64,000 bases of DNA from JANXZS01 sp963797255. GTDB taxonomy: Bacteria > Acidobacteriota > Terriglobia > Terriglobales > Acidobacteriaceae. The notes below the pieces were generated by a model. That model did no database searches. It was given only the letters and a program-made list of their open reading frames with translations, and was not told the origin of the DNA. The DNA lies in NCBI GenBank assembly GCA_963797255.1, contig CAWCOV010000030.1, forward strand, positions 620,001-684,000, given 5' to 3'. Both the position numbers and the translations under genes were made by a program. Of this stretch, positions 8,982-16,978 are shown one piece after another; positions within the stretch are counted from its first letter, which is position 1; every line of letters begins with the position of its first letter.

Positions 8982-9779
8982 CTAAATTTGCGAATACGAC
9001 GTGGAACTCAGAATTAGATTTGTGATGTTGCTGACGATGGATTCGTATGCGTATTTCGGTGAACTTGAGAGTTTTTTCCAGCCGGGATCGTTGCGGAATG
9101 CGTCCCATTTTGCGTTCAATTCCGACAGATCGGGAAAGCTGAGCATATAGGTCAGGCTTGGCAAACGAGGCCCGATCAGGGCGTCTCCATAGAACACCTG
9201 GGAGAAGCCAGCTCGTTGAAAACAATCGAATTCCCCGTCCTGGAACATAGCTACTTTGACTACGTGATCATTGTTGCTGGGGCTCTCATAAGTACGCATT
9301 TGGAAGACGCGCTTCTCGGGATGTTCGCCCTTGGGGGGAACTGCCAAATTGGGCCATTTTTCGAAAGAAATGAATAAAGAGCTGTCGATTCTTATGTAGG
9401 CGGGGGCGGTGGCCGGGGCCTTCCAGAAAGGCTCGGACTTCTTCATAAACTCTTCATCGTGAATGAGTTGCAGTTCTGCTGTCGCGATGGCTTCGACCGA
9501 TTTTCCGGGGATTAACAGGTACACGGAAGGCGTTTCCGGACCGATATCCAGGTGGAACGCACCGATCGGCGAGAGGCCCTGGCGATTGAGCGCAGGTATA
9601 AGCGAATCAGCAAGATAGCCCTCTGTCAGCTTGGTCTGCGGACCGGATTGGAGGTGGTATTTGCGGAGTTCGTAGTAGTCGCGACCCTTGGGTGCGGCGG
9701 GTTGCTGTCCGAGAGCTCCCGGAGCGACGGAAAGTGCTGATAATGCGAGGGATGAGGTCAGGAACTGGCGTCTTTCCAA
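8982..9779 (-). CDS. NIPSNAP-family protein with Tat-type signal
   Basis: 265 residues. MERRQFLTSSLALSALSVAPGALGQ is a twin-arginine-type export signal. Two ferredoxin-like NIPSNAP modules are visible: YYELRKYHLQSGPQTKL (about residue 36) and FQMRTYESPSNNDHVVKVAMF (about residue 156), the second ending with WDAFRNDPGWKKL, a very typical NIPSNAP motif. Biochemical role of the bacterial family is not known. The gene sits between trmD and rplS, a place normally empty, so it is probably an insertion into the ribosomal cluster. Confidence 0.82.
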   Translation of the reverse strand: MERRQFLTSSLALSALSVAPGALGQQPAAPKGRDYYELRKYHLQSGPQTKLTEGYLADSLIPALNRQGLSPIGAFHLDIGPETPSVYLLIPGKSVEAIATAELQLIHDEEFMKKSEPFWKAPATAPAYIRIDSSLFISFEKWPNLAVPPKGEHPEKRVFQMRTYESPSNNDHVVKVAMFQDGEFDCFQRAGFSQVFYGDALIGPRLPSLTYMLSFPDLSELNAKWDAFRNDPGWKKLSSSPKYAYESIVSNITNLILSSTSYSQI

Positions 9780-9879
9780 GTGTCCTCCATGGTGTATGGA
9801 AATGCAGTCTTAAACGCGCAAAACAGCGAGCTTTGACACTTTAGAGCAGGTGATCTGAATCACACAAGCACCTTCGGGT

Positions 9880-9970
9880 GCCAGAAGTACGGCTCGAAGG
9901 GATACAAGACGACCGCAGATCTTTCGCTTCGCTCAAGATGACAAAGTCAGAGCGGGGCGCACGACGATTC
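9880..9970. repeat. Degenerate intergenic repeat between NIPSNAP gene and trmD
   Basis: The 277-bp gap between 9780 and 10056 contains ATCTTTCGCTTCGCTCAAGATGACA, split here as ATCTTTCGCTTCGC and TCAAGATGACA, a diverged form of the CTTCGCTTCGGTCGGGATGACA repeat that is common further on. No gene is seen in the gap. Confidence 0.45.
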
Positions 9971-10056
9971 AAAACCGGGTGCATGACAAGTCAGAGGTGG
10001 CGCGTTCCGCAGTTGTGAGTTGTCGCCTAATCGTACAGAAAGTCTGAGCCGGTGTG

Positions 10057-10875
10057 TCATTCGGATTTCTCGCGCTGGAGGCGAGCCAGGAATTTCCGGT
10101 CGGCTGGGGTGAGGTCAGCCTGCTCCAAGAGGTCGGGCCGGTTGCGGAGGGTTTTTTCGAGCGCCTTTTCCCGACGCCACTTGCGGATCTGTTCGTGATT
10201 GCCGCCGGACAAGACTTCGGGGACGGCGAGGCCGCGAAATTCGGCGGGGCGGGTGTAGTGGGGGTAGTCGAGCAAGCCTCCGGCTCCGTGGGTGGAGCGG
10301 GGCGGTGCTCCTTCTTCGGCCGTGGGCATCAGACCGTCGGCGCGGCCAAAGCTTTCGAATTCGCTGGACGCCTCGTTGCCGAGAACTCCGGGGAGCAGGC
10401 GCATGGTGGCGTCGAGAATGACGGCGGCTCCGAGCTCTCCGCCGGAGAGAACATAATCGCCGATGGAGAGTTCGCGGTCGGCGAGAGTTTCGGTCACGCG
10501 CTCGTCGACTCCTTCATAGCGTCCGCAGACGAGGACGATGCGCTCCATGTTCGCGAACTCGCGCGCGGTGGCCTGCGTGAATCGCTTGCCTTGCGCGGAG
10601 AGCAGGACAACGGTCTCGCGGCTGGTGTCGCGGGATTCTTTGGGCGCGATGGCCAACGACTCGATGGCTTCGGCGAGCGGTTCCGGTTTGAGCACCATGC
10701 CTTCGCCGCCTCCGAAGGGACGGTCGTCGACGGTGCGGTGTCGATCGTGGGTGAAGCTGCGCAGGTCATGCACGGCGACGCCGATCGCGCCGGTGGAGAG
10801 GGCGCGGGTGACGATTCCGTTTTCCAGGATGCCGGCGAAAAAGCCCGGAAAGATGGTGATGATCTCGAAGTGCAT
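10057..10875 (-). CDS. trmD: tRNA (guanine-N1)-methyltransferase
   Basis: SPOUT-class enzyme that makes m1G37 in tRNAs reading codons starting with C, preventing frameshifts. 272 residues. HFEIITIFPGFF is the usual N terminus, VCGRYEGVDERV and SIGDYVLSGGE are the trefoil-knot SAM-binding motifs, and LLDYPHYTRPAEFRGLAVPEVLLSGNH-like sequence (here VLSGGNHEQI) is the tRNA-binding linker. Normally translated just after rimM, but rimM is 29.65 kb away here, so trmD must rely on its own promoter. The upstream minus-strand sequence TTGTTATCTTTAAAACA next to the ATG is AT-rich, but no clear promoter is resolved. Confidence 0.96.
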   Translation of the reverse strand: MHFEIITIFPGFFAGILENGIVTRALSTGAIGVAVHDLRSFTHDRHRTVDDRPFGGGEGMVLKPEPLAEAIESLAIAPKESRDTSRETVVLLSAQGKRFTQATAREFANMERIVLVCGRYEGVDERVTETLADRELSIGDYVLSGGELGAAVILDATMRLLPGVLGNEASSEFESFGRADGLMPTAEEGAPPRSTHGAGGLLDYPHYTRPAEFRGLAVPEVLSGGNHEQIRKWRREKALEKTLRNRPDLLEQADLTPADRKFLARLQREKSE

Positions 10876-10894
10876 TGTTTTAAAGATAACAAGA

Positions 10895-11015
10895 GGCAGC
10901 TAAGAAGCGGTTAGCTGAGTGCCGGTCAGCTACAAACCGGTCAGCAAAGAGGCGAAGGTGCGAGTTATTGTCTATCCCACCCTAGCCAAGGTCGGGCTAG
11001 GATGGGGCACCCGGC
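10895..11015. repeat. GTCAGCTA-type repeats and a CCCACCCT...AGGATGGG hairpin
   Basis: Gap between trmD and the TIR gene (291 bp). It starts with four short related words (CAGCTAAGAAGCGGTTAGCTG and GGTCAGCTAC...GGTCAGCAA), then a hairpin at 10976-11012 with arms CCCACCCTAGC and GCTAGGATGGG, ending GGGGCACCC. Both belong to repeat families seen many times in the window. Confidence 0.65.
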
Positions 11016-11166
11016 TTTTGTTATGGCTTGGGATCTGGGTCGACCGCGCTCGCGTTATGTGACCATTTGGGTGGGTCAGCCAACTTAAACCTGAAAGTAA
11101 TCGCTAGGAATATACTCCTACTCAGATTGCCCATTCATTGGAGAAGGTACTTGCCAGAAAAAAGGC

Positions 11167-12831
11167 TTGCCACACATTTCATTCGTTTTGCTACCGCCCA
11201 AGAAGGCGATAGAGATTCTTGAAAACGTCGTCAAAGACGCGACAGAACTCGAAGAAGATTCGTTCAGCTCGCCGAGACGCGAGCAATGGACGACAACAGC
11301 GCGAGGAGCCTTAGAGCGAACATTCGGAACGAATAGCTCGATGTTGGCAAGTTTTGACGCAGCTCAGGCGTTTTCCATGTCGAGGAGTGATAACGATGAA
11401 ACGCTTCGTCAGAAAGGCAATCGAGTGCTAACGTCGCAGGTTTCCGTGATAAGAAGTGCGATTCACCAGTTGGGTTGGGACGTTGATGGCGAACAGGACG
11501 TTGCAGTTCAAACTAAGGCAAATGTAACAACGACAGCCATAAAAGTCTTTGTGTCCCATAGCAGCAAAGATGAGGCCCTTGCGAAAACTCTTATTAATCT
11601 GTTCAAAGCTGCTCTGGGGCTGACTGCGAGCCAGATCAGATGCACCAGCGTCGATGGCTACAAGCTTCCGGTCGGTGCGAACACCGAAAACTCATTGCGA
11701 GAGGAAATCAACGCAGCTGACGTAGTCGTTGGACTCATCACCCCGAGTAGTCTTGTGTCTCATTACGTGATGTTTGAGCTCGGCGCACGGTGGGGTGCCC
11801 AGCGATTTGTCGCACCGCTATTGGTTGGTGTTGAAGCCGGTGATCTGCGAGGCCCCCTACATCACCTGAACGCACTTTCGGGTGATACCCGATCTAGGCT
11901 CATTCAATTAGCCGAGAATATTGCTGGTGAACTACACATCAAGCCGCAAAGTACCGCAAGCTACTGCACCGAGATCGAGGAAGTGTTGCAAGCGGCAAAG
12001 GCGATTCCGAAAGCTGACTTACTAGCTAATAATGCCCAAAAGCCACAGGAGCTGCGAATCAACGGGCATACATACGTCGATGAAGACGACGCCGAGATGT
12101 GCTCCCACTGCTTGGCGGTTGAATTGCTGCCGGTGCCACTTCAGGATATGAACCTTGACGGCACCGGTAGAAAGGCGACCTGCCCTCGATGCAAGATGAC
12201 GAGGGGCAATGGACCTCCGATTTCTAGGCACAGGGCAGAACGAACGTCGAGAAAGATTGAATTCGACAGAGTGCAGCCGCTTCCGTCTAGCGACGACTCT
12301 AATGTAGCGGACAGTAAAGAACTTACCCTTGTGTCTCCTGACGATTTTGCAATGCGAATTCGGCAGTTTCAAAGCTTGGATGCAAAAAGTATTAATCTGA
12401 TAGTCGACAACAACAGGCTAGGACCGATTCACAAGATTAGAGTAATTGTCTCTGAAGCCCGCAGTTTCGACACTCGTCACAACGCGTTCAGGACAGCAGT
12501 GGGTTTTGGCGCAGCTGTTATGACGCAGCAAGACATTATTCAACCGTCTTGCTCAGGCAGGCCGGTTCCGCTCGTCCGCAAGGCAACGTCGAATAGTAAC
12601 CTTTTGGCTGCCGATGATTTCAGCCATGTTATGTCATGGCCAGAGAACGATCGATCAGAAGTGCAGAGGTGGCGCCTCTCCGTTCGAGTTCTTCCAGAGA
12701 CATACGCTCGTAGCTCTGCAGAAAGAGCGGTTCCCCTCAGGGAGTTCTTTGCAGAGCTCGAGGTGCTTTGGGACAAGGCCACTAACAAGTTCTCCGTTGA
12801 GGATGTTCGGCGTACGGCACCCTTTGTGTGA
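11167..12831 (+). CDS. TIR-domain protein with zinc-ribbon-like segment
   Basis: 554 residues. After an unrecognised, probably helical N-terminal region (1-120), a TIR domain spans about 125-222: KVFVSHSSKDEALAKTL (first strand and helix), AADVVVGLITPSSLVSHYVMFELGARWG with candidate catalytic Glu204. TIR domains of this kind in bacteria are often NADases or make cyclic-ADP-ribose signals in antiphage immunity. A CSHC...CPRC pair (Cys312, 315, 339, 342) forms a likely zinc ribbon, then about 200 residues of unknown C-terminal sequence follow. Start is TTG 11167; the frame is open from 11101 but has no other start codon until ATG 11341. The gene looks more AT-rich than its neighbours, suggesting transfer. 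No partner gene such as thsA is adjacent, so a stand-alone role is inferred. Confidence 0.75.
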   Translation: MPHISFVLLPPKKAIEILENVVKDATELEEDSFSSPRREQWTTTARGALERTFGTNSSMLASFDAAQAFSMSRSDNDETLRQKGNRVLTSQVSVIRSAIHQLGWDVDGEQDVAVQTKANVTTTAIKVFVSHSSKDEALAKTLINLFKAALGLTASQIRCTSVDGYKLPVGANTENSLREEINAADVVVGLITPSSLVSHYVMFELGARWGAQRFVAPLLVGVEAGDLRGPLHHLNALSGDTRSRLIQLAENIAGELHIKPQSTASYCTEIEEVLQAAKAIPKADLLANNAQKPQELRINGHTYVDEDDAEMCSHCLAVELLPVPLQDMNLDGTGRKATCPRCKMTRGNGPPISRHRAERTSRKIEFDRVQPLPSSDDSNVADSKELTLVSPDDFAMRIRQFQSLDAKSINLIVDNNRLGPIHKIRVIVSEARSFDTRHNAFRTAVGFGAAVMTQQDIIQPSCSGRPVPLVRKATSNSNLLAADDFSHVMSWPENDRSEVQRWRLSVRVLPETYARSSAERAVPLREFFAELEVLWDKATNKFSVEDVRRTAPFV

Positions 12832-12889
12832 CTCTCATTCCGGTTAGATCTCCACGGTTCATTCTCATCCCATGGAATCGAGGCGGATG

Positions 12890-13470
12890 GCGCCGAGAAT
12901 TCCCTCGGGGGGCTAAAGCCATTTGCGTAGTTGATGGTTATGTACGGGCTGAAGCCCGTACCATTCAAAGAACCCAAACGCCCGGATTTTCGAAAGATCT
13001 TCTGTCGGTGTCTACCGAAGAATTTCGGTTTCCGCACTGCCGGAGCATGCGCTGCGGAGATGGGAACGCAGGTCCCTCCACTTCGCTTTGCTTCGGTCGG
13101 GATGACACCGTGCAGCTAAAGATCGGATAGTAGAAACGCAACCGCAGGTCCCTCCACTTCGCTTCCGCTTCGGTCGGGATGACACCGTGCAGCTAAAGAG
13201 CGGATAGTAGAAACGCAACCGCAGGTCCCTCCACTTCGCTTCCGCTTCGGTCGGGATGACACCGCAGCTAAAGAGCGGATAGTAGAAACGCAACCGCAGG
13301 TCCCTCCACTTCGCTTCCGCTTCGGTCGGGATGACACCGTGCAACTAAAGAGCGGATAGTAGAAACGCAACCGCAGGTCCCCCCACTTCGATTCGCTTCG
13401 GTCGGGATGACACGGTGGTGGTGGAGAGCGTTGAATCCCCGGTCTCAAATGCGAGACCGGGGGCACCCGG
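12890..13470. repeat. Repeat cluster with about five tandem 75-77 bp units
   Basis: The 800-bp gap between 12832 and 13631 has no gene. It holds a CTCGGGGGGCTAAAGCC...TACGGGCTGAAGCCCGTACC element (12896-12965), then tandem units at 13058-13416 whose GGATAGTAGAAACGCAACCG boundaries fall at 13125, 13202, 13277 and 13354 (periods 77, 75, 77), each containing CCACTTCGCTTCCGCTTCGG followed by TCGGGATGACA. A hairpin (GGTCTCAAATGCGAGACC, ending GGGGCACCC) closes the cluster at 13438-13470. Small frames translating as PKRKRSGGTCGC-like repeats are by-products. Confidence 0.8.
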
Positions 13471-13504
13471 CGAGTCAGCTAGTTAGCAAGTTAGCGTCAA
13501 AATC

Positions 13505-13540
13505 CCCACTCAAGCCAACAGCGGGCTTGAATGGGCCACC
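13505..13540. repeat. CTCAAGCC/GGCTTGA hairpin repeat
   Basis: CCCACTCAAGCC and GGGCTTGAATGGG form an imperfect stem with a short loop and end in CCACC. It is one of nine copies in the window and lies just upstream of the tail-collar gene. Confidence 0.7.
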
Positions 13541-13631
13541 GTCGCGGTTTCGTGCAATCAGGTAGGATGGGTGGCTTGTTTTTTGCTGGTGTAGCCGCGA
13601 GGTTGCGGATTTCTTGTTTGAGGAGAGAGCG

Positions 13632-13874
13632 ATGGATCCATTTTTGGGTGAGATAAGGCTGGTGGGGTTTAATTTTGCGCCTCAGGGTTGGTCGGATTGC
13701 AGTGGACAGGTGTTGCCCATTTCACAGAACAGCGCGCTGTTTTCGCTGCTGGGTACGACGTATGGAGGTAATGGGACAACCACATTTGCGCTTCCTACGC
13801 TGAGTGCGGATTCGCTTCAGCCCGGGCTGAAGTACATCATTGCGCTTGTGGGAATCTATCCAGCGCGGAATTAA
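13632..13874 (+). CDS. Miniature phage-tail-collar (MDP-type) protein
   Basis: 80 residues from ATG 13632; an upstream start at 13614 would give six more. MDPFLGEIRLVGFNFAPQGW, then LPISQNSALFSLLGTTYGG and NGTTTFALPTL, match the N-terminal tail-collar domain of microcystin-dependent-type proteins almost word for word. The usual middle section (about 80-100 residues) is absent, and the sequence jumps to YIIALVGIYPARN, the conserved C-terminal end of the family. It is therefore a compact form or an in-frame deletion product. GAGGAGAGAG gives a strong ribosome site. Function of these proteins in non-phage settings is unknown. Confidence 0.75.
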   Translation: MDPFLGEIRLVGFNFAPQGWSDCSGQVLPISQNSALFSLLGTTYGGNGTTTFALPTLSADSLQPGLKYIIALVGIYPARN

Positions 13875-13925
13875 AAACAGCTAAGAAGCGATGGGCTAAG
13901 AGTGTGGCTGGGAGCGATTGTTGAT

Positions 13926-14138
13926 CCCACCCTTCGCAAAGAGCGCGAAGGATGGGGCACCCGGCTGCGAAGATCGAACGCAGGTCCCTCCACTTCGCTT
14001 CGCTTCGGTCGGGATGACAAGTGCTTGCCGCACGGGCGGACTAAAAAGAGGGCTACATCCAGGGTCAGAGAGATTTCAAGTTAGCAAGTCGGCGTTAAGA
14101 CCTCCACTCAAGTCAACGTCGGGCTTGGATGGGCCACC
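13926..14138. repeat. Composite repeat: three elements in a row
   Basis: In order: a hairpin with arms CCCACCCTTCGC and GCGAAGGATGGG (13926-13962); the composite module 13981-14095 that runs from CCACTTCGCTTCGCTTCGG through ACAAGTGCTTGCCGCACGGG and GAGGGCTACATCC to TTTCAAGTTAGC; and a CTCAAGTC/GGCTTGGA hairpin (14102-14138). The module recurs at 17741-17846 and 20683-20802. The rest up to 14349 shows no gene. Confidence 0.75.
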
Positions 14139-14349
14139 CTCCAGATTTCATCGTCTCTGCTTGAAGAGTTCAGGCGACGTATCGGGCATCACGAACAAGG
14201 TCATCTTGGCGGAGTTGACTTTGCGGAACCTTGCAGCATGACACGAGCCTGAGCTAAGCGCGGAGAAGGATGAGCCGCTTTTATCGCGTCGTGGTATCGG
14301 AGTTCAGCTGCAGTACGCATTCAGGATTGCACAACAGAAAGAAGAGCAA

Positions 14350-14386
14350 GTGAATAGATAGCTGCAGTATTTGTCTTGGTTTTAGC
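14350..14386 (+). pseudogene. 5' stub of a secreted-protein gene cut off by IS66 insertion
   Basis: The codons just before the IS element (GCT GCA GTA TTT GTC TTG GTT TTA GC) encode AAVFVLVLA, the hydrophobic core of a signal peptide, and run in frame into the sequence after the element if it and one target copy are removed. A GTG at 14350 after AAGAAGAGCAA would give VNRIAAVFVLVLASS, but one base is missing, since the actual sequence reads GTG AAT AGA TAG. So the 5' end may carry a second lesion, or use an unseen start. Confidence 0.5.
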
Positions 14387-14478
14387 GTAAGCGTACGGCG
14401 TGTCCCTCTTGACGAGAGATAGAGTGTGTCATGAGGTGTCCGCTTGTTTTTTTGTGGTGGACACCTGATGAGTGTGTC

Positions 14479-16113
14479 TTAGGCGGCTTCAGATGCGTGG
14501 GTTTGAAGTGAGGGTGCGAGGTTCCATGGCAACAGATCATGGACTTTGCTGACTGGATAATCTGCGATTTGCGCCAGCACGGTGCGGAGATAGAGTTCCG
14601 GATCGAGGCCGTTGAGCTTCGCCGACCCGATGAGCGAGTACATGGCAGCGGCGCGTTCACCGCCGCTGTTGGATCCGACAAAGAGGAAGTTTTTTCGTCC
14701 GAGTGCGACAGCTCGCAGCGCCCGCTCTGCGGCGCTGTTGTCGATCTCGAGCAAGCCATCTTCGGTGTAACGGGTGAGGGCTCGCCATCGCGAGAGCGCA
14801 TATCGGATCGCACCTGCGGTCTCACTCTTCGAAGACAGCCTGCTCCGCGCCTTCTCCATCCAGGTTCGCAGTTCGTCGAGTAATGGCCTGGCTCTTGCCT
14901 GTCGGATGCTCAACCTGAGATCGGCAGGCTTGCCACGTATCTCCTCTTCGATGGCATAGAGAGCGCCGATCCTGGCCAAAGCTTCTGTCGTTATCGGTGA
15001 AGCGTGGATGACATGGATCTCGTGGAACTTGCGGCGAGCATGGGCCCAGCAGGCTGCCTCATATATATGGTTGCCGTACAGATGATGAAAGCCCGCATAA
15101 GCATCGGCCTGCAAGGCGCCGGTGAAGTTCTTCAGATGCTGGCGTGGATGTTCGCCCTTGCGATCCTCTGAGTAGGCGAACCATACAGCAGGGGCTGTAT
15201 CTTCACCCGCCGGCCGGTCATCGCGCACGTAGGTCCAGAGACGTCCCGTTTTTGTCTTGCCGTTGCCGGGAGCCAGTACTGGTATCGGCGTATCGTCGGC
15301 ATGCAGCTTGCGACCGGCGAGCACATGCTTCTGAATCGCATCCACCAGTGGGCTGAGCAGATCGGTGGCGCCACCGGTCCAGCCGGCCATCGTAGAGCGA
15401 GAAATATCCACGCCCTGTCGACTGTAAATCTCCGACTGCCGGTATAGCGGCAAATGATCACTGAACTTGGAAACGATGACGTGGGCCAGCAGCGCCGGTC
15501 CGGCAAGACCGCGTTCGATCGGCCGCGATGGCGCCGGTGCTTCAACGACACGGTCGCAGCCCGTACAGCTGAACTTCGGCCGCACATGGCGGATGACCTT
15601 GAAGCTGTCGGGAATGTACTCCAGCTGCTCGGAGATGTCTTCACCAAACTTGCGCAAATCAGCTCCGCAATCCGGACAGCAATCGCGTCCAGGAACGTGC
15701 GTGATGACTTCGCGCTCAAGGTGTTCCGGCAGCGGCTTCCGCTCTGGTCTTGTCTTCGCGTCTCTGGTCGGTGAAACGCGATCCAGCAACGCTTCCATCA
15801 CGGCCTGGGTCGTCTCTTCCTCTTCAAGCTCAAACTCCAGCTGTTCGAGCTTGAGAATGACCTTCTCGCTCTTCTTGCCGAACATCATCTGTCGCAGCTT
15901 CTCGATCATGAGCTTCATGTGCTCGATCCGTTGGCTGCGTGCGTGGAGTTCCTCGGCTTGTTCAGAAACGATCTGGCGGTGAGAATCGAGTTCGACCTGG
16001 AGCGAGCGAAGCTCGTCCTGCTGAGCTGTCAGTTCGTCTTGATGGGCGCGGATCAGTGCTACCAGTGCGTCCCGATCGAGCATGTCCAGATCCGGCAGCG
16101 GAGCGCGATCCAT
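14479..16113 (-). CDS. tnpC: IS66 family transposase TnpC
   Basis: 544 residues, full length. N-terminal coiled coil (residues about 15-80, LTAQQDELRSLQVELDSHRQ), then a zinc-finger-like CPDCGADL...CTGCDRVV segment, then the DDE catalytic core, with ADAYAGFHHLYG and the late acidic segment LLEIDNSAAERALRAVALGRKNFLF, which is a strong IS66 signature. Catalyses strand transfer of the element. Uninterrupted, unlike many IS66 copies. Confidence 0.95.
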   Translation of the reverse strand: MDRAPLPDLDMLDRDALVALIRAHQDELTAQQDELRSLQVELDSHRQIVSEQAEELHARSQRIEHMKLMIEKLRQMMFGKKSEKVILKLEQLEFELEEEETTQAVMEALLDRVSPTRDAKTRPERKPLPEHLEREVITHVPGRDCCPDCGADLRKFGEDISEQLEYIPDSFKVIRHVRPKFSCTGCDRVVEAPAPSRPIERGLAGPALLAHVIVSKFSDHLPLYRQSEIYSRQGVDISRSTMAGWTGGATDLLSPLVDAIQKHVLAGRKLHADDTPIPVLAPGNGKTKTGRLWTYVRDDRPAGEDTAPAVWFAYSEDRKGEHPRQHLKNFTGALQADAYAGFHHLYGNHIYEAACWAHARRKFHEIHVIHASPITTEALARIGALYAIEEEIRGKPADLRLSIRQARARPLLDELRTWMEKARSRLSSKSETAGAIRYALSRWRALTRYTEDGLLEIDNSAAERALRAVALGRKNFLFVGSNSGGERAAAMYSLIGSAKLNGLDPELYLRTVLAQIADYPVSKVHDLLPWNLAPSLQTHASEAA

Positions 16114-16189
16114 GGACGCAGTATGCCATCACTCAGGAGATAGTGCACAGAGGAAAACCCGCATCAATACAGGGGAATCATGATGATCA

Positions 16190-16537
16190 TCAAACTGCGA
16201 CTTCCGGTGTCCAGGTGCGTTCGACCCTTCGCCAGTCGATGCCTTCCAAAAGCATCGAAAGTTGCGCACGACTAAGGTGCACGGTTCCACTCTCTGCCTT
16301 CGGCCAGATGAATCGGCCACGCTCAAGCCGCTTGGCGAACAGGCACAGACCATCGCCGTCCCACCACAGCAGTTTTACGATGTCACCTCTCCGCCCGCGA
16401 AACACGAACACGTGACCGGAAAACGGCTGCTCGTGCAGCACGTTCTGCACCTGCGCACTCAGACCGTCGAAACCGCGGCGCAGGTCCGTCACACCCGCTG
16501 CAATCCAGACCTTGGTCCCGACCGGAAGCTGGATCAC
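16190..16537 (-). CDS. tnpB: IS66 accessory protein TnpB
   Basis: 115 residues, typical for the IS66 Orf2 protein. VWIAAGVTDLRRGFDGLSAQV and FVFRGRRGDIVKLLWWDGDGLCLFAKRLERGRFIWP are the family's diagnostic segments. The start ATG overlaps the stop of tnpA by four bases (ATGA), indicating translational coupling. Confidence 0.95.
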   Translation of the reverse strand: MIQLPVGTKVWIAAGVTDLRRGFDGLSAQVQNVLHEQPFSGHVFVFRGRRGDIVKLLWWDGDGLCLFAKRLERGRFIWPKAESGTVHLSRAQLSMLLEGIDWRRVERTWTPEVAV

Positions 16538-16929
16538 TTGCGCAGACTCTCAAGGATCGTATGCACCAGAGATGAATCAGCGCCACTCTCTACACTGATC
16601 ACGGCTCGACCGGGAAGTTCGATGTGGATCGCGCCTGCCGCCGGCCTCGCAATTACTTCTGTCTCTCTACTCTCGTCTCCTGGGCCGGCTATCGTTACCG
16701 GGATCAGCGCCACACTCGACTCGCTCAGCTCGCCACGCTCAAATGCACGACGCCACTTGAACACCTGGTTCGCGTTCAAACCGTGTGCTCGCGCTACTTC
16801 AGCAACACTGACGCCATGCTTCAGCGTCAACTGCACTATCTGAAGCTTCTCGGAAATCGATCGGAAACGGCGCACACGACGATCCGTACTTAAAACTAAT
16901 GCGTCAGACATGAGCCGATCTTCGGCCAT
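16534..16929 (-). CDS. tnpA: IS66 accessory protein TnpA (helix-turn-helix)
   Basis: 131 residues. Residues about 20-65 (RRFRSISEKLQIVQLTLKHG, VSVAEVARAHGLNANQVFKWRR) form the IS3/IS66 Orf1-type helix-turn-helix that probably binds the terminal repeats. The C-terminal half, ending HTILESLRK, is variable. First gene of the element. Confidence 0.92.
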   Translation of the reverse strand: MAEDRLMSDALVLSTDRRVRRFRSISEKLQIVQLTLKHGVSVAEVARAHGLNANQVFKWRRAFERGELSESSVALIPVTIAGPGDESRETEVIARPAAGAIHIELPGRAVISVESGADSSLVHTILESLRK

Positions 16930-16978
16930 GCAATACCACTACCGCTAGAAGGGACTCGCCGTACGCTTACGTTTTAGC

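Larger units (their letters stand above)
14387..16970 (-). mobile_element. Complete IS66-family insertion sequence
   Basis: 2584 bp. Left end GTAAGCGTACGGCGTGTCCCTC and right end (reverse complement) GTAAGCGTACGGCGAGTCCCTT are given here in halves for reading: shared GTAAGCGTACGGCG followed by [T/A]GTCCCT, 20 of 22 matching. IS66 ends characteristically start GTAAGC. The 8 bp outside each end are identical, GTTTTAGC at 14379-14386 and 16971-16978, the expected target duplication. Three genes (tnpA, tnpB, tnpC) fill the element on the minus strand and are intact, so it may still be active. Confidence 0.95.

Noticed and set aside
10054..10914. 286-codon plus-strand open frame over trmD
   Set aside because: Exact antisense of trmD with Gly/Ala/Glu-rich low-complexity translation; trmD motifs are unmistakable on the other strand.
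13058..13416. Possible CRISPR array
   Set aside because: Units are contiguous without unique spacers, and no cas gene is near.
13012..13466. Minus-strand frames with CHPDRSEAKWRDLR-like or PKRKRSGGTCG-like repeats
   Set aside because: They are translations of the tandem intergenic repeat in three frames; no start signals, and period follows the DNA unit.
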